Part shown: positions 42,991-52,160 of the stretch, in pieces
How positions within the stretch are numbered: the first letter of the stretch is position 1
Layout: each line of letters starts with the position of its first letter
Assembly: GCA_016933575.1 (NCBI GenBank)
Contig: JAFGAR010000121.1
Coordinates: forward strand, 1 to 52,354
Reading direction: 5' to 3'
Source of the DNA: Candidatus Thorarchaeota archaeon
GTDB lineage: Archaea > Asgardarchaeota > Thorarchaeia > Thorarchaeales > Thorarchaeaceae
Length of the DNA: 52,354 nt
Translations under genes and position numbers: made by a program
Notes under the pieces: model-generated
The model's input: only the letters and a program-made list of their open reading frames with translations
Database searches by the model: none
Told to the model about the DNA's origin: nothing

Positions 42991-43263
42991 CTAGAGTTTA
43001 GGTAGATACTTTTTGATGTAGGATTCCCAATCCGGTTCGAGCTCAAGTACTCGTTTAACACAGTCCTTTGCTTCCTTCATCTGTTTAAGCTTGTAGTGAA
43101 GCTTTGCCTTGTAGAACCATGCCTTGGCGTATTGAGGATCCAACTTTACTGACTCTTCGTAGGCCTCTAGGGCTTTCTCGTCCTCTCCATTGGTTTCATG
43201 AATTCTAGCCTGGGAGAACCAGTCATATTGTGTCATATCTTTCAAGTCTGCAGCCATAGTCAT
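42991..43263 (-). CDS. Small TPR protein (copy 1)
   Basis: A 90-residue protein with about two tetratricopeptide units: EKALEAYEESVKLDPQYAKAW and KQMKEAKDCVKRVLELEPDW. The C-terminus is IKKYLPKL. It is a close relative of the gene at 49395: both share AWFYK, the LH.KL.Q.KEAK core and LEL.P.WE..IK. TPR units bind partner proteins. Neither paralogue is next to an obvious client, though both sit at the edge of acyl-CoA gene groups. Confidence 0.75.
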   Translation of the reverse strand: MTMAADLKDMTQYDWFSQARIHETNGEDEKALEAYEESVKLDPQYAKAWFYKAKLHYKLKQMKEAKDCVKRVLELEPDWESYIKKYLPKL

Positions 43264-43455
43264 TTACATCCTTTACGTCATGTATTGATTTACATTGAGC
43301 CCTAATAACTGTGAGGTCATTTTTCTGTCTCGGGTTTCTAGATTAATTACTAAAGGCCTCTCAAAGCTTTCTAAGTATCCATAAAGCTTTGTTTATAGAA
43401 ATGAGTACTCATAGACCTTTTTTAACCTAATTTTACTTTACACATGAAATAGTGG

Positions 43456-43464
43456 TTATATATA
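43456..43464 (+). promoter_or_regulatory. TATA box for the surface-protein gene at 43518
   Basis: TTATATATA lies about 55 bases before ATG 43518. It is a near-ideal archaeal TATA element and would give a leader of about 30 bases. The 254-base gap upstream of it also carries the promoter of the minus-strand TPR gene. Confidence 0.55.
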
Positions 43465-43517
43465 CTCAGCACAAGTCCGTTAATAGGTGACAATTACTGA
43501 CAACCAAGACTACAATC

Positions 43518-44660
43518 ATGATGAGCACTCTCATCTTGATTGCACTTATCGGTACGATGACAATAAATGTGAGTGCACAGTCTCCAATGACTGACCGTCC
43601 TGGACCCGGAGGACCTCCTGAACAGACCCGGGGAACAGATGGTACAGTTTGGATTAACACCGACATAATAACAATAATGGCAAACGGTGAAATCCCTCAG
43701 TTCCATTTTTGGTACGCAGTTGATGATGATGGTGCACATGCGAAGTTCATGACATCATTCGTTATGATTACTGAGTATGAGGATCTGAATGAAGATGGAG
43801 CCTACCAGAGCGGAGAACAGCTCTTCTTTGCTCCATTATCTGCATACGAGTGGACTCTTACAACTGGTGTAGTTGAAGACGCTGGTGTGACAACTGAAGT
43901 ATGGTTGAAATACACGAAGTCTGGCATTAGAAGCACCATGTTACCTGATGCTGCACCTGCTGCACTCTCAGGTATTGGAAGCTACATGCGATTTGAAGAC
44001 ACTACAATCCAGATCTGGGGTCACATCTATCTTGAGGACTATGAAGGTGAGGTCCGGGATGATCATGGATCTCATGCCAACTTTACTGTTGCTGGTGGTT
44101 CAGAACTCAAGATTGACATTGAGATTGGGAATTTCCCCTTTACAAGTGAAAATTCCATGGTTGCTATCCAGACTCTCCAACGAGAAGAAGTAGCTACTGG
44201 TATCTCAGAACAACAACGTAATCAACACAGAATTCAGACCCGAGAGCAGTTACGAAATGCAACAATTGACTCAAATACCAATTGGACTACTACCGGTGGA
44301 AACGAAACGCGTTTTCAAGCCATGAATGAGACCCACACTCAACGAATCGATTTTGTCGATTATGATGCTGGTATCACTCAAGGATTCTTTAGTTGGCTTG
44401 ACACAGCTGTGATTACATGGCCTGGTGGGGTCACTGAGGCTGTCCCTGTCAATGTGTCCTATGTGCCAACTGGAACTGGTCTGGCAGTCTATCTCTCATA
44501 TCCCTACTTTGATAATGGGAGTATTCTGCATGACCCATCAATCGGCCTATATCCTGAAGGAGCACCCTATATCACCTCTCCAGTTGATCTTGTCCTCGTC
44601 GCTGGAATTGGTGCAGTTTCTCTCGTAGCAATACTCGTAGTGTTAGTTAGAAGACGATAA
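43518..44660 (+). CDS. Secreted, membrane-anchored surface protein
   Basis: A 380-residue protein with a signal peptide (TLILIALIGTMTINVSA), a long extracellular region with several NxT/NxS sites, and a C-terminal membrane helix (LVLVAGIGAVSLVAILVVLV) ending RRR. Early in the mature part is a short PGPGGPPEQ stretch and WINTDIITIMANGEIPQFHFWY, a beta-rich start. A hydrophilic helix (REEVATGISEQQRNQHRIQ) interrupts the middle. I recognise no family. A strong TATA box and a terminator-like hairpin flank it, so it is probably a single-gene unit. Confidence 0.68.
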   Translation: MMSTLILIALIGTMTINVSAQSPMTDRPGPGGPPEQTRGTDGTVWINTDIITIMANGEIPQFHFWYAVDDDGAHAKFMTSFVMITEYEDLNEDGAYQSGEQLFFAPLSAYEWTLTTGVVEDAGVTTEVWLKYTKSGIRSTMLPDAAPAALSGIGSYMRFEDTTIQIWGHIYLEDYEGEVRDDHGSHANFTVAGGSELKIDIEIGNFPFTSENSMVAIQTLQREEVATGISEQQRNQHRIQTREQLRNATIDSNTNWTTTGGNETRFQAMNETHTQRIDFVDYDAGITQGFFSWLDTAVITWPGGVTEAVPVNVSYVPTGTGLAVYLSYPYFDNGSILHDPSIGLYPEGAPYITSPVDLVLVAGIGAVSLVAILVVLVRRR

Positions 44661-44676
44661 CACTCGAGAAAATTCA

Positions 44677-44703
44677 GGGCGGCAGTAGTGGGAGCTGTCG
44701 CCC
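44677..44703 (+). terminator. GC-rich hairpin after the surface-protein gene
   Basis: GGGCGGCAG pairs with CTGTCGCCC (9 bp with one G-U) around a nine-base loop, 17 bases after the stop. It is followed by a C-rich rather than T-rich stretch, so it may be an mRNA 3' stabiliser as much as a terminator. Confidence 0.5.
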
Positions 44704-44777
44704 TCCCCTCCCCAAACTCTCAAAGCAAGCCTTATCTTAAACCTTAAACATCAAAAATAAAATATCAGAGAATCGGA

Positions 44778-45788
44778 TTGGTGCTGGACGTGCAAAACAA
44801 GACCTACATACTTCTTGGAATGTTATTTCTTTCTCTAGTGCTGCTGCCAGTACAATCTACTCAAGGATACTCTACCATCGCTCAGACAAGTAGCATCATA
44901 CTCGATCCTATCGAGATTAAAGCAGTAATGGATAATGATGGTCTCACAACAGTATCCGTGAATGCACAGATGACAAATATTGGCGAAACCAGTGTTTCTT
45001 CCCTAAGTTTTCGGATTGATTCATTAGAAGCCATAGTTACGCTTGCTCGGGTGAATCACGCTTGGGCAAGTGCAGTAATTGTTGAACACGATCGATATAC
45101 TGAGATTGTGGTCGACCTAGGCCTATTGCTGGATTCAAATGAGTCAGTCTGGATCGAGCTTGGTATTCTTGCATCAGACTTTCAATCGGACCCAATCATA
45201 GGAATTGACCAAACAAAATTGATCAGTGATTTCATATTTTACATGCGTCCCATGACATCACTTGCAAACTTCACCTTCATAGCAATTCTTCCTGATGAAG
45301 CAATGTTATCACAGGAGTCTGTTGTACCACTATTCCCAGATATGGATTCAAACTTCACCGATGGAAACTCGTTAGCCTTTGTCTGGTTCACTGAGGCCAT
45401 CGAACCCGGACAAGAACGAGTATTCATTATCCAATATCAGTTACCAAATTACGAGTCTAGTCCCACTCAGACATTCCTACTGGAATCGATTCTATTCGCC
45501 TCTCTCGGGATCGTGATTGGAATCGTTCTAGCAATAGGTGGTCCCAAGGTCTTGTATCGAATTCGGAGAATTGGTAAGGTTCGTTTTATTGGTGTGACTT
45601 CTGAGGAAGAGGAAGTACTTGAAGTCATCCGGCGAAAGGGAGGTTCCTGTCCCCAGAAAGACCTCTACACGGAATTTGACATGTCGCAGGCAAAAGTTAG
45701 TCTTCTCTTAAACAATCTAGAGGAACGGGGTCTTGTGCGCCGCTTTCGAGAAGGCAGAGAGAACGTTGTGCATATTATGGAAGACTAA
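44778..45788 (+). CDS. Membrane-anchored one-component regulator: extracellular sensor, one TM, winged helix
   Basis: A protein of about 336 residues. A signal peptide (ILLGMLFLSLVLLPVQS) leads to an extracellular beta-rich domain (about 35-230). A membrane helix follows near residues 235-258 (SILFASLGIVIGIVLAIGG), then a basic stretch (RIRRIGKVR). The cytoplasmic winged helix is EEEEVLEVIRRKGGSCPQKDLYTEFDMSQAKVSLLLNNLEERGLVRR. The layout fits membrane-bound archaeal regulators with a MarR-like tail. Start codon uncertain (TTG 44778, GTG 44781 or GTG 44790). The adjacent surface protein is a possible signal partner. Confidence 0.72.
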   Translation: MVLDVQNKTYILLGMLFLSLVLLPVQSTQGYSTIAQTSSIILDPIEIKAVMDNDGLTTVSVNAQMTNIGETSVSSLSFRIDSLEAIVTLARVNHAWASAVIVEHDRYTEIVVDLGLLLDSNESVWIELGILASDFQSDPIIGIDQTKLISDFIFYMRPMTSLANFTFIAILPDEAMLSQESVVPLFPDMDSNFTDGNSLAFVWFTEAIEPGQERVFIIQYQLPNYESSPTQTFLLESILFASLGIVIGIVLAIGGPKVLYRIRRIGKVRFIGVTSEEEEVLEVIRRKGGSCPQKDLYTEFDMSQAKVSLLLNNLEERGLVRRFREGRENVVHIMED

Positions 45789-45810
45789 GTTTGTCGAATT
45801 CCGATGAATC

Positions 45811-45824
45811 GAAAGCCTTTATAT
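45811..45824 (+). promoter_or_regulatory. BRE/TATA promoter of the methylmalonyl-CoA gene group
   Basis: GAAAG followed by CTTTATAT (45817-45824) has the BRE-plus-TATA look of an archaeal promoter. It lies about 50 bases before TTG 45871, giving a leader of about 25 bases with GAGGTGG as ribosome site. It probably drives the mutase subunit, MeaB-type GTPase, mutase and epimerase genes together. Confidence 0.6.
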
Positions 45825-45870
45825 CGACACCACGCCCTCTCGACAACAGTCATCAACCTGAGGTGGGTTC

Positions 45871-46272
45871 TTGAGTTCATCCAAGAAGATACGTGTACTT
45901 GTAGCAAAACCAGGCCTAGACGGACATGATCGTGGAGCCAAGATTGTTGCTCGTGCTCTACGAGACGCTGGAATGGAAGTAATCTATACTGGTCTTAGAC
46001 AGACTCCAGAGATGATAGTCCGCGCTGCTCTTGATGAAGGAGTTCATTGTATTGGATTAAGTATTCTCAGTGGTGCTCATAATGCACTCTTTCCGAAAAT
46101 CATGGAACTTCTAAAGGCAGAGGGTATGGATGACATACTTGTCGTCGGAGGCGGAATAATCCCAGAGGATGATATTCCGGATCTCAAGAAAGCGGGTATT
46201 TCAGCAATATTCGGACCTGGTACACCCTTAGAAGAAATTGTTCAATACATTAGGACCAATGTCAAGTTATGA
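45871..46272 (+). CDS. mcmB: Methylmalonyl-CoA mutase small (B12-binding) subunit
   Basis: A 133-residue cobalamin-binding protein. DGHDRGAKI is the DxHxxG motif whose His ligates cobalt; SILSGAH and [11 protein letters not shown] are the other binding loops. It is separate from the catalytic subunit, the usual archaeal arrangement. It starts at TTG with GAGGTG before it and overlaps the MeaB-type gene by 14 bases. It may serve both mutase large subunits in the window, since no second small subunit is seen. Confidence 0.92.
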   Translation: MSSSKKIRVLVAKPGLDGHDRGAKIVARALRDAGMEVIYTGLRQTPEMIVRAALDEGVHCIGLSILSGAHNALFPKIMELLKAEGMDDILVVGGGIIPEDDIPDLKKAGISAIFGPGTPLEEIVQYIRTNVKL

Positions 46273-47242
46273 GGGACAGCTATTGTCGGTCGCTGAACTT
46301 GTCGATGGCATTTTGAACAAAAAGAGAAGATACTTGGCACGATTGATCTCACTCATTGAGGAAGAGGATTACGATGCGCAAGAGGTTCTCAGTCAGCTTT
46401 ATCGACATACAGGCAAAGCCCACGTGATTGGTGTGACAGGGCCTCCAGGCTCTGGCAAGAGCTCACTTGTCACAAAGTTGACCGCTGAATTTAGAAAGCG
46501 TTCTCATACCGTGGGCATCATCTGCGTTGATCCCTCTAGTCCTTTCACAGGAGGCGCTCTACTTGGGGACCGTATTCGAATGCAGGAACACTATCTTGAT
46601 GATGAGGTCTATGTTCGTAGCATGGGCACTCGTGGTCACCTAGGTGGCCTCTCTCGTGCGACCTCTGACGCTGTGACGGCAATCGACGCCTTTGGAAAGG
46701 ACATCATCTTCGTTGAGACCGTGGGAACTGGTCAGTCTGAGGTCGAGGTCATAGATATTGCTCATACCATTCTTGTGACTGATGTCCCTGGAAGTGGGGA
46801 CGACATTCAAGCCAGCAAGGCTGGAATCATGGAAATTGCTGACATCTTTGTTGTGAATAAGATGGATCTTCCCGGAGCTGACAAAAAGGTCACTGAAATT
46901 AATGCAATGCTGGACCTTGACCCACGAGAACGTGAATGGAGACCTCCAGTCCTTCTGACAAACTCTCGGACGGGGGATGGAATTCCTGAATTAGTCGAGA
47001 AGATTTTGGAGCATTATAAACACCTCACAGAAACTGGGTTATTGGAGAAGAAGGGGCTTCAACGCAGTCGTGATGAGCTTGACCAGCTCATGAAATACAA
47101 ATTGACTCAGGAGCTATCTCACAAACTTCAAGGTAGACCAGAGTATGAAGAAGCAATCAAACTGATTGCTAAACGTAAGAAGGACCCGTATTCAGTAGCT
47201 GAAGAGTTGATTGCAGAGTTCTTGTTTAGTGAAAGCAGGTGA
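46259..47242 (+). CDS. meaB: MeaB/ArgK-type GTPase (mutase chaperone)
   Basis: A 327-residue G3E-family GTPase. [11 protein letters not shown] is the P-loop, [18 protein letters not shown] the switch I segment, [18 protein letters not shown] the Walker-B/switch II part, and [10 protein letters not shown] the G4 motif. MeaB proteins guard adenosylcobalamin loading and repair of methylmalonyl-CoA mutase. ATG 46259 lies inside the end of mcmB, so the two are translationally coupled. The mutase gene follows directly. Confidence 0.92.
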   Translation: MSSYEGQLLSVAELVDGILNKKRRYLARLISLIEEEDYDAQEVLSQLYRHTGKAHVIGVTGPPGSGKSSLVTKLTAEFRKRSHTVGIICVDPSSPFTGGALLGDRIRMQEHYLDDEVYVRSMGTRGHLGGLSRATSDAVTAIDAFGKDIIFVETVGTGQSEVEVIDIAHTILVTDVPGSGDDIQASKAGIMEIADIFVVNKMDLPGADKKVTEINAMLDLDPREREWRPPVLLTNSRTGDGIPELVEKILEHYKHLTETGLLEKKGLQRSRDELDQLMKYKLTQELSHKLQGRPEYEEAIKLIAKRKKDPYSVAEELIAEFLFSESR

Positions 47243-47250
47243 GCAGAAAT

Positions 47251-48918
47251 ATGGGTGATAAAAGAAGTCTCCCTGATGCATTCAAATATTGGGATTCAAA
47301 TACGGTAGCCAAGACAGTGGAACGGTTCCCAGAGAGGAGAACACATTTTCTCACAATCTCAGGATTACCACTGAACCGGCTCTATACTCCCTTGGATATT
47401 CCTGATATCGATTATGTATCCGACCTGGGTTTCCCGGGAGAGTATCCATTTACGCGAGGTGTCCAACCTACTGGTTACAGAGGACGGCTCTGGACTATGC
47501 GGCAGTATAGTGGATTTGCAACAGCTCGAGAATCAAACCAACGATTCCATTTTCTATTGGAACAAGGACAGACGGGATTATCTGTCGCATTTGACTTACC
47601 AACACAGATCGGATACGACTCAGACCATCCTCTCGCTCAGGGTGAGGTTGGGAAAGTTGGTGTGTCTATTAGCTCCTTAGCTGATATGGAAACGCTCTTT
47701 GATGGTATTCCCCTTGATAAGGTTTCAACATCGATGACAATCAATAGTCCAGCTGCTGTCTTACTCGCTATGTATATTGCAGTGGCAGAAAAGCAAGGTG
47801 TGACAATGGAGAATCTGAGAGGCACAGTGCAAAATGATCTGTTGAAAGAATATGTTGCACGAGGGACTTACATCTTCCCCCCAACACCATCAATGCGGAT
47901 CATCACTGATATCTTCAAATTCTGTAGCGCGCACATGCCTCTGTGGAACACCATCTCTATCTCTGGGTATCACATCCGTGAAGCTGGGTCCACAGCTGTC
48001 CAAGAAGTTGCTTTCACATTAGCGGATGGTATTGCCTATGTTCAAGCAGCAATTGATGCTGGCCTTGATGTTGATGACTTTGCATCCCGATTATCCTTCT
48101 TCTTTGGGTCTCATAGTGATTTTCTAGAAGAGATTGCCAAATTTAGAGCCGCAAGACGTCTTTGGGCAAGAATCATGCGTGAACGGTTTGGTGCAAAGAA
48201 TGATGATTCCTGCAAAATGAGATTCCATACCCAGACTGCTGGCTGTACACTTACAGCTCAACAACCCGACAATAACGTTGTACGCGTGACTCTGCAAGCA
48301 TTGCAGGCAGTCCTCGGAGGAACACAGTCTCTACATACCAACTCTCGTGATGAAGCACTCTCTCTCCCCACGGAGGAGTCCGTTCAAATTGCACTTCGCA
48401 CACAACAAATCATCGGCTATGAAAGTGGTGTGAGTGATACTATCGATCCTCTGGCTGGATCCTACTACATTGAGAGTTTGACTGATAAGATTGAGCAACG
48501 TGCCTCTGATTATATCAAGAAGATTGACGATATGGGTGGCGTACCAATAGCTATTGAGAAGGGATTCATTCAGAGAGAGATTCATGAGGCTGCTTACGAG
48601 TTTCAAAAGAGCGTGGATATGAGTGAACGAATTGTGGTTGGTGTCAACAAGTTCACAGTAGATGAGGAACAGAAGTATGATTATCTTCGAGTAAAACCTG
48701 AGGCTGAAAAAGAGCAAATTGAGAGTCTTCGGAAACTGAAGCAGCAGCGTGATGAGAAGGAAGTTCAAAAGACTCTGAATGTGTTACAGACTGGTGCTGA
48801 GGGTGATACAAACTTGATGCCATTGATTCTTGATGCAGTCAAGACATATGCCACTCTCGGAGAGATCTGTGATGTTCTACGAGGCGTGTTTGGAGAGTAC
48901 AAGGCAGCGGATCTTTGA
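47251..48918 (+). CDS. mcmA: Methylmalonyl-CoA mutase large subunit
   Basis: A 555-residue catalytic subunit. It has [26 protein letters not shown] and [16 protein letters not shown]. The position that binds the free carboxylate of methylmalonyl-CoA is Arg204 ([14 protein letters not shown]), as in true methylmalonyl-CoA mutases, unlike the paralogue at 19719. It interconverts succinyl-CoA and methylmalonyl-CoA using adenosylcobalamin on the separate small subunit. ATG 47251 with AGGTGA nine bases upstream is preferred; GTG 47239 overlaps the MeaB stop. The epimerase gene follows by twelve bases. Confidence 0.93.
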   Translation: MGDKRSLPDAFKYWDSNTVAKTVERFPERRTHFLTISGLPLNRLYTPLDIPDIDYVSDLGFPGEYPFTRGVQPTGYRGRLWTMRQYSGFATARESNQRFHFLLEQGQTGLSVAFDLPTQIGYDSDHPLAQGEVGKVGVSISSLADMETLFDGIPLDKVSTSMTINSPAAVLLAMYIAVAEKQGVTMENLRGTVQNDLLKEYVARGTYIFPPTPSMRIITDIFKFCSAHMPLWNTISISGYHIREAGSTAVQEVAFTLADGIAYVQAAIDAGLDVDDFASRLSFFFGSHSDFLEEIAKFRAARRLWARIMRERFGAKNDDSCKMRFHTQTAGCTLTAQQPDNNVVRVTLQALQAVLGGTQSLHTNSRDEALSLPTEESVQIALRTQQIIGYESGVSDTIDPLAGSYYIESLTDKIEQRASDYIKKIDDMGGVPIAIEKGFIQREIHEAAYEFQKSVDMSERIVVGVNKFTVDEEQKYDYLRVKPEAEKEQIESLRKLKQQRDEKEVQKTLNVLQTGAEGDTNLMPLILDAVKTYATLGEICDVLRGVFGEYKAADL

Positions 48919-48930
48919 TTGGTGATGAAT

Positions 48931-49338
48931 ATGGCTATAGAAAAGATTGATCATATTGGTATTGCAGTGGATAGTATCGATACATGGATTGGTTACTATC
49001 GTGATGTACTTGGGATGGAATATGGAGGCAGTGAGGTGGTTGCTGAACAGAAGGTGCGAGTGGCCCTCCTTCAGATTGGCGAAAGTAGGATTGAGCTCCT
49101 TGAACCAACATCTGCAGATAGTCCAATAGCAGGATTCCTTGAGAAGCGCGGTGGTGGAATCCATCACATAGCCATCAAGGTCGATGACATTAATGAAGCT
49201 CTTGAACGTCATAAGGCGGCTGGCGCGCGTTTGATTGATACAGAGGTTCGAACTGGAGCTCACAACATGAAGATTGCATTTATCCATCCCAAGACATCTG
49301 GAGGGGTACTTCTGGAGCTCTGTCAGGCACCTCACTGA
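48931..49338 (+). CDS. mce: Methylmalonyl-CoA epimerase
   Basis: A 135-residue vicinal-oxygen-chelate protein. The two beta-alpha-beta-beta-beta halves are visible, opening with KIDHIGIAVDSID and GGIHHIAIKVDDI; the metal-binding His are in these strands, and the closing GVLLELCQ carries the Glu ligand. It converts the two methylmalonyl-CoA epimers. It is the last enzyme of the mutase group. Several starts are in frame from 48919; ATG 48931 has GGTGA before it. Confidence 0.92.
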   Translation: MAIEKIDHIGIAVDSIDTWIGYYRDVLGMEYGGSEVVAEQKVRVALLQIGESRIELLEPTSADSPIAGFLEKRGGGIHHIAIKVDDINEALERHKAAGARLIDTEVRTGAHNMKIAFIHPKTSGGVLLELCQAPH

Positions 49339-49394
49339 ATTTGTCAACCTTTATCTGATTCTTTGTCTATAGTACCTATACGGAGGTGCGTAGA

Positions 49395-49667
49395 TTGTCA
49401 GGGACCTACGAGTCTCGATACGAGCATTACCGATTAGCCAAAAGCCTTGAGGCAAATGGCCGTTATGATGAAGCTCTTGTTGCTTATGCAAAAGCAATCG
49501 AAGTAAGCAGTGACTATGCCCATGCATGGTTTTACAAGAGCAGACTTCACCAGAAGCTACATCAGTATAAAGAGGCAAAGTGCTGCGCAGAGAAAGCCTT
49601 GGAACTTGCTCCAAGCTGGGAGAAACATATCAAAGCGATTCTTAGTGACTGTGAGACCAAACTCTGA
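49395..49667 (+). CDS. Small TPR protein (copy 2)
   Basis: A 90-residue protein with about two TPR units (GRYDEALVAYAKAIEVSSDYAHAW and HQYKEAKCCAEKALELAPSW). It is clearly related to the 90-residue TPR protein at 42991. GGAGGTG lies six bases before TTG 49395, which is the preferred start; GTG 49386 overlaps that site. It comes 56 bases after the epimerase gene and could be on the same transcript. Protein-binding role by family; client unknown. Confidence 0.75.
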   Translation: MSGTYESRYEHYRLAKSLEANGRYDEALVAYAKAIEVSSDYAHAWFYKSRLHQKLHQYKEAKCCAEKALELAPSWEKHIKAILSDCETKL

Positions 49668-49677
49668 TTCATTCAAA

Positions 49678-50721
49678 TCACAAAGCTGTTAGAATTCCAC
49701 CTACAACATCGGCAACCCTATCTACATCTTCTCGGTTTACCATGCGATTGAGCACAAATCTAGCCCGTTCGCCATATCCACCATAAATGAGAATTTGATG
49801 TTTGGCTAGTTCCTCTGAAAGTCTCATTGTATCTATTGATAGATTCTCAAGTCCAAGGAAAATGATGTTAGTCTCCGGCGCTTCGATAATCAGATTTGGA
49901 ATATGCTCAAGCTTCTTGTATAATCGTTTAGCATTATCATGATCCTCTTTGAGTCTATCTACCATTTTCTCGAGGGCGACAATCATAGGTGCTGCAATTA
50001 TTCCCGCCTGTCTCATTCCACCACCAAGCTTCTTCCTCATCCGATGTGCATCATGAATGAACTCATCTGAACCTGCAATGATGGACCCTACAGGTGCCGA
50101 TAGTCCTTTGCTCAAACAAATCTGCACTGAATCAATATTCTTCACTAATTCCTTCGCTGGAATATTCAACGCAACAGCTGCATTGAACAGACGTGCTCCA
50201 TCACAGTGAACCTTAAGATCGTGTTCTTTTGCTACTGAAACAAGAGCCTGAACTTGCTCTGGTCTAATTATTGTACCACCTGCATAGTTATGCGTATTTT
50301 CAATCACTACCATTGCAGTTCTAGCCAGATGTGCATCATCTCTATTAATTACGGATTTCAAGGTCTTTGGCAGTATGTATCCTCTCACCCCTTTAACAGG
50401 CTTGGGAAATAGGCCGCCGAGTGATGCCATTGAACCAGCCTCAAATAGAAATGTGTGTGATTGTTCTTCAACTACTATCTCATCCCCTCGTGAAGTCTGA
50501 GACAGCAGGGAGATAACATTACCCTGAGTACCAGATGTCACTAGTAACGCGGCTTCCTTTCCTAGAATCTTTGCAGCCTTCTCCTGTAGTTCATTGACAA
50601 CACTGTCTTCTCCAATCACATCATCACCGAATCTTCCTGCCTTATGGGCAGTAACTATCGCTTCTATCATCTCATCTGTAGGTTGTGTGATCGTATCACT
50701 ACGCAGGTCTATCGTCTTCAT
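49678..50721 (-). CDS. ltaE: Low-specificity L-threonine aldolase
   Basis: A 347-residue PLP enzyme of the beta-eliminating lyase family. IDLRSDTITQPTDEM is the family opening, FGDDVIGED follows, the cofactor-binding Gly-rich part is TSGTQGN, CDGARLFNAAVAL has the conserved Asp-Gly-Ala-Arg, and CLSKGLSAPVGS carries the PLP lysine. It cleaves threonine or allo-threonine to glycine and acetaldehyde. It converges on the TPR gene with ten bases between stops. All key residues are present. Confidence 0.9.
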   Translation of the reverse strand: MKTIDLRSDTITQPTDEMIEAIVTAHKAGRFGDDVIGEDSVVNELQEKAAKILGKEAALLVTSGTQGNVISLLSQTSRGDEIVVEEQSHTFLFEAGSMASLGGLFPKPVKGVRGYILPKTLKSVINRDDAHLARTAMVVIENTHNYAGGTIIRPEQVQALVSVAKEHDLKVHCDGARLFNAAVALNIPAKELVKNIDSVQICLSKGLSAPVGSIIAGSDEFIHDAHRMRKKLGGGMRQAGIIAAPMIVALEKMVDRLKEDHDNAKRLYKKLEHIPNLIIEAPETNIIFLGLENLSIDTMRLSEELAKHQILIYGGYGERARFVLNRMVNREDVDRVADVVGGILTAL

Positions 50722-50840
50722 ACTTCTGGATGTAGCTGAACTCCCGATTTACTCTTCCGGTTTGTGCTCATTCAGGAATGCATAAAGGTGAGATACATGA
50801 GCGTTGCTGGCAATAGATTTCTTTTGGAGACCTAGTTCTG

Positions 50841-52133
50841 TTGACTGATACGCCAAAACTTGGATACATTGGCAAGATTCGTCTATTCAAACGGGATGCG
50901 CGGCTCTATATCGTCATCATGTCAACTAGTGCCTTTGCTAATGGTATAAACAGCGTTGTATTCAATCTCTATCTAGAAGGCGATGGTATTCACTCTGCGG
51001 ATTTCATTGGTTTCTTCCTCTCAATCTCGATGTTTGCTACAGCTGGTATATCGTTCATAGCAGGACTGGTCACAGATAGAAGTAGTAGGAAACAGATCAT
51101 TCTTCTAGCTAATCTTATCTCTTTCATCTGTGTTGCTATTCAATACTTGACACTTGATAGCCTTGCACTTGTTTCATCAGCTGTTCTCATCGGTCTCTCT
51201 GGTGCTTTCTCACAGGTCGCATGGTCTCCCTATATCACAGATCTGTCCACGGATGAGGAACGAGCTCATCTATTCGGATTCAGTCAAGGAATTGCACTTC
51301 TTGCAGTATTTGCTGGCAATCTATTCGGAGGATTTTTGCCAGGACTTTTCTCAAGTATTCTTGGTGTACTACCTGAAAGTATACCTGCCTATCGACTAAC
51401 ATTACTCTTTACACTAATTCCATCTCTTATCTCACTATTTCTGATCATCCTAATGAGCAGTGATACACCTACCTCTTCAACCACTCAACTTAGTATTAAG
51501 AATGTCACGAATTGGAGTTTTATTGGAAAGTACGCAACAACAGTAACAACTGTGGGTCTAGGCGCTGGAGTCATAGTGATGTTCTTCAATCTCTTCTTTA
51601 AATACCAATTCTCTGCGAGTTCAGAACTAATTGGTATAATTTTTGGAATCAATACGATTATACTCTCAAGCGGGAACTTCATTGCACCTTGGTTAGCCGA
51701 TCGCATTGGTAAAGTGAAGACTGTAGTATTTACAGAAGCACTATCAATACCATTTCTCCTGATGATTGGTCTTGCAGACAGTCTTCCTTTGGCCGTTACA
51801 GGTTATGTGGCTCGAAGTGTACTCATGAACATGTCCGGTCCAGTTTCAAACGCACTCTTCATGGAAGGTTTAACTAAGGAAGAACGTGCGACAGCAGTAG
51901 GAGTAGTTAGAACTGGTGACTCTCTAGTTCGGGGTATTGCTGCCAATATCGGTGGGTGGTTACTAGCGATGGGATTGTATCGCATACCCTACTTCCTCGT
52001 TGCTGGTCTCTATGTGCTAGCAATCATTTTGTTCTATACTTTCTTCAAGAACAAGGAACGAGAGATACAAATACGTAAGGAAGTGGAGTTAATCACTCCT
52101 AAGAAAGTTGAACATGCACCTGATATCACTTGA
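50841..52133 (+). CDS. Major facilitator superfamily transporter
   Basis: A 430-residue protein with about 12 hydrophobic segments in two groups of six. VTDRSSRKQ lies in the loop between segments 2 and 3, matching the MFS motif A pattern (GxxxDrxgrr), and WLADRIGKVKT is the matching loop in the second half. The substrate is unknown; the family includes drug and metabolite exporters. It starts at TTG with GGAGA upstream. The terminal structured element begins 28 bases after its stop. Confidence 0.8.
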   Translation: MTDTPKLGYIGKIRLFKRDARLYIVIMSTSAFANGINSVVFNLYLEGDGIHSADFIGFFLSISMFATAGISFIAGLVTDRSSRKQIILLANLISFICVAIQYLTLDSLALVSSAVLIGLSGAFSQVAWSPYITDLSTDEERAHLFGFSQGIALLAVFAGNLFGGFLPGLFSSILGVLPESIPAYRLTLLFTLIPSLISLFLIILMSSDTPTSSTTQLSIKNVTNWSFIGKYATTVTTVGLGAGVIVMFFNLFFKYQFSASSELIGIIFGINTIILSSGNFIAPWLADRIGKVKTVVFTEALSIPFLLMIGLADSLPLAVTGYVARSVLMNMSGPVSNALFMEGLTKEERATAVGVVRTGDSLVRGIAANIGGWLLAMGLYRIPYFLVAGLYVLAIILFYTFFKNKEREIQIRKEVELITPKKVEHAPDIT

Positions 52134-52160
52134 TGAAGAATTGTTTCTAATTGGTGTGAC

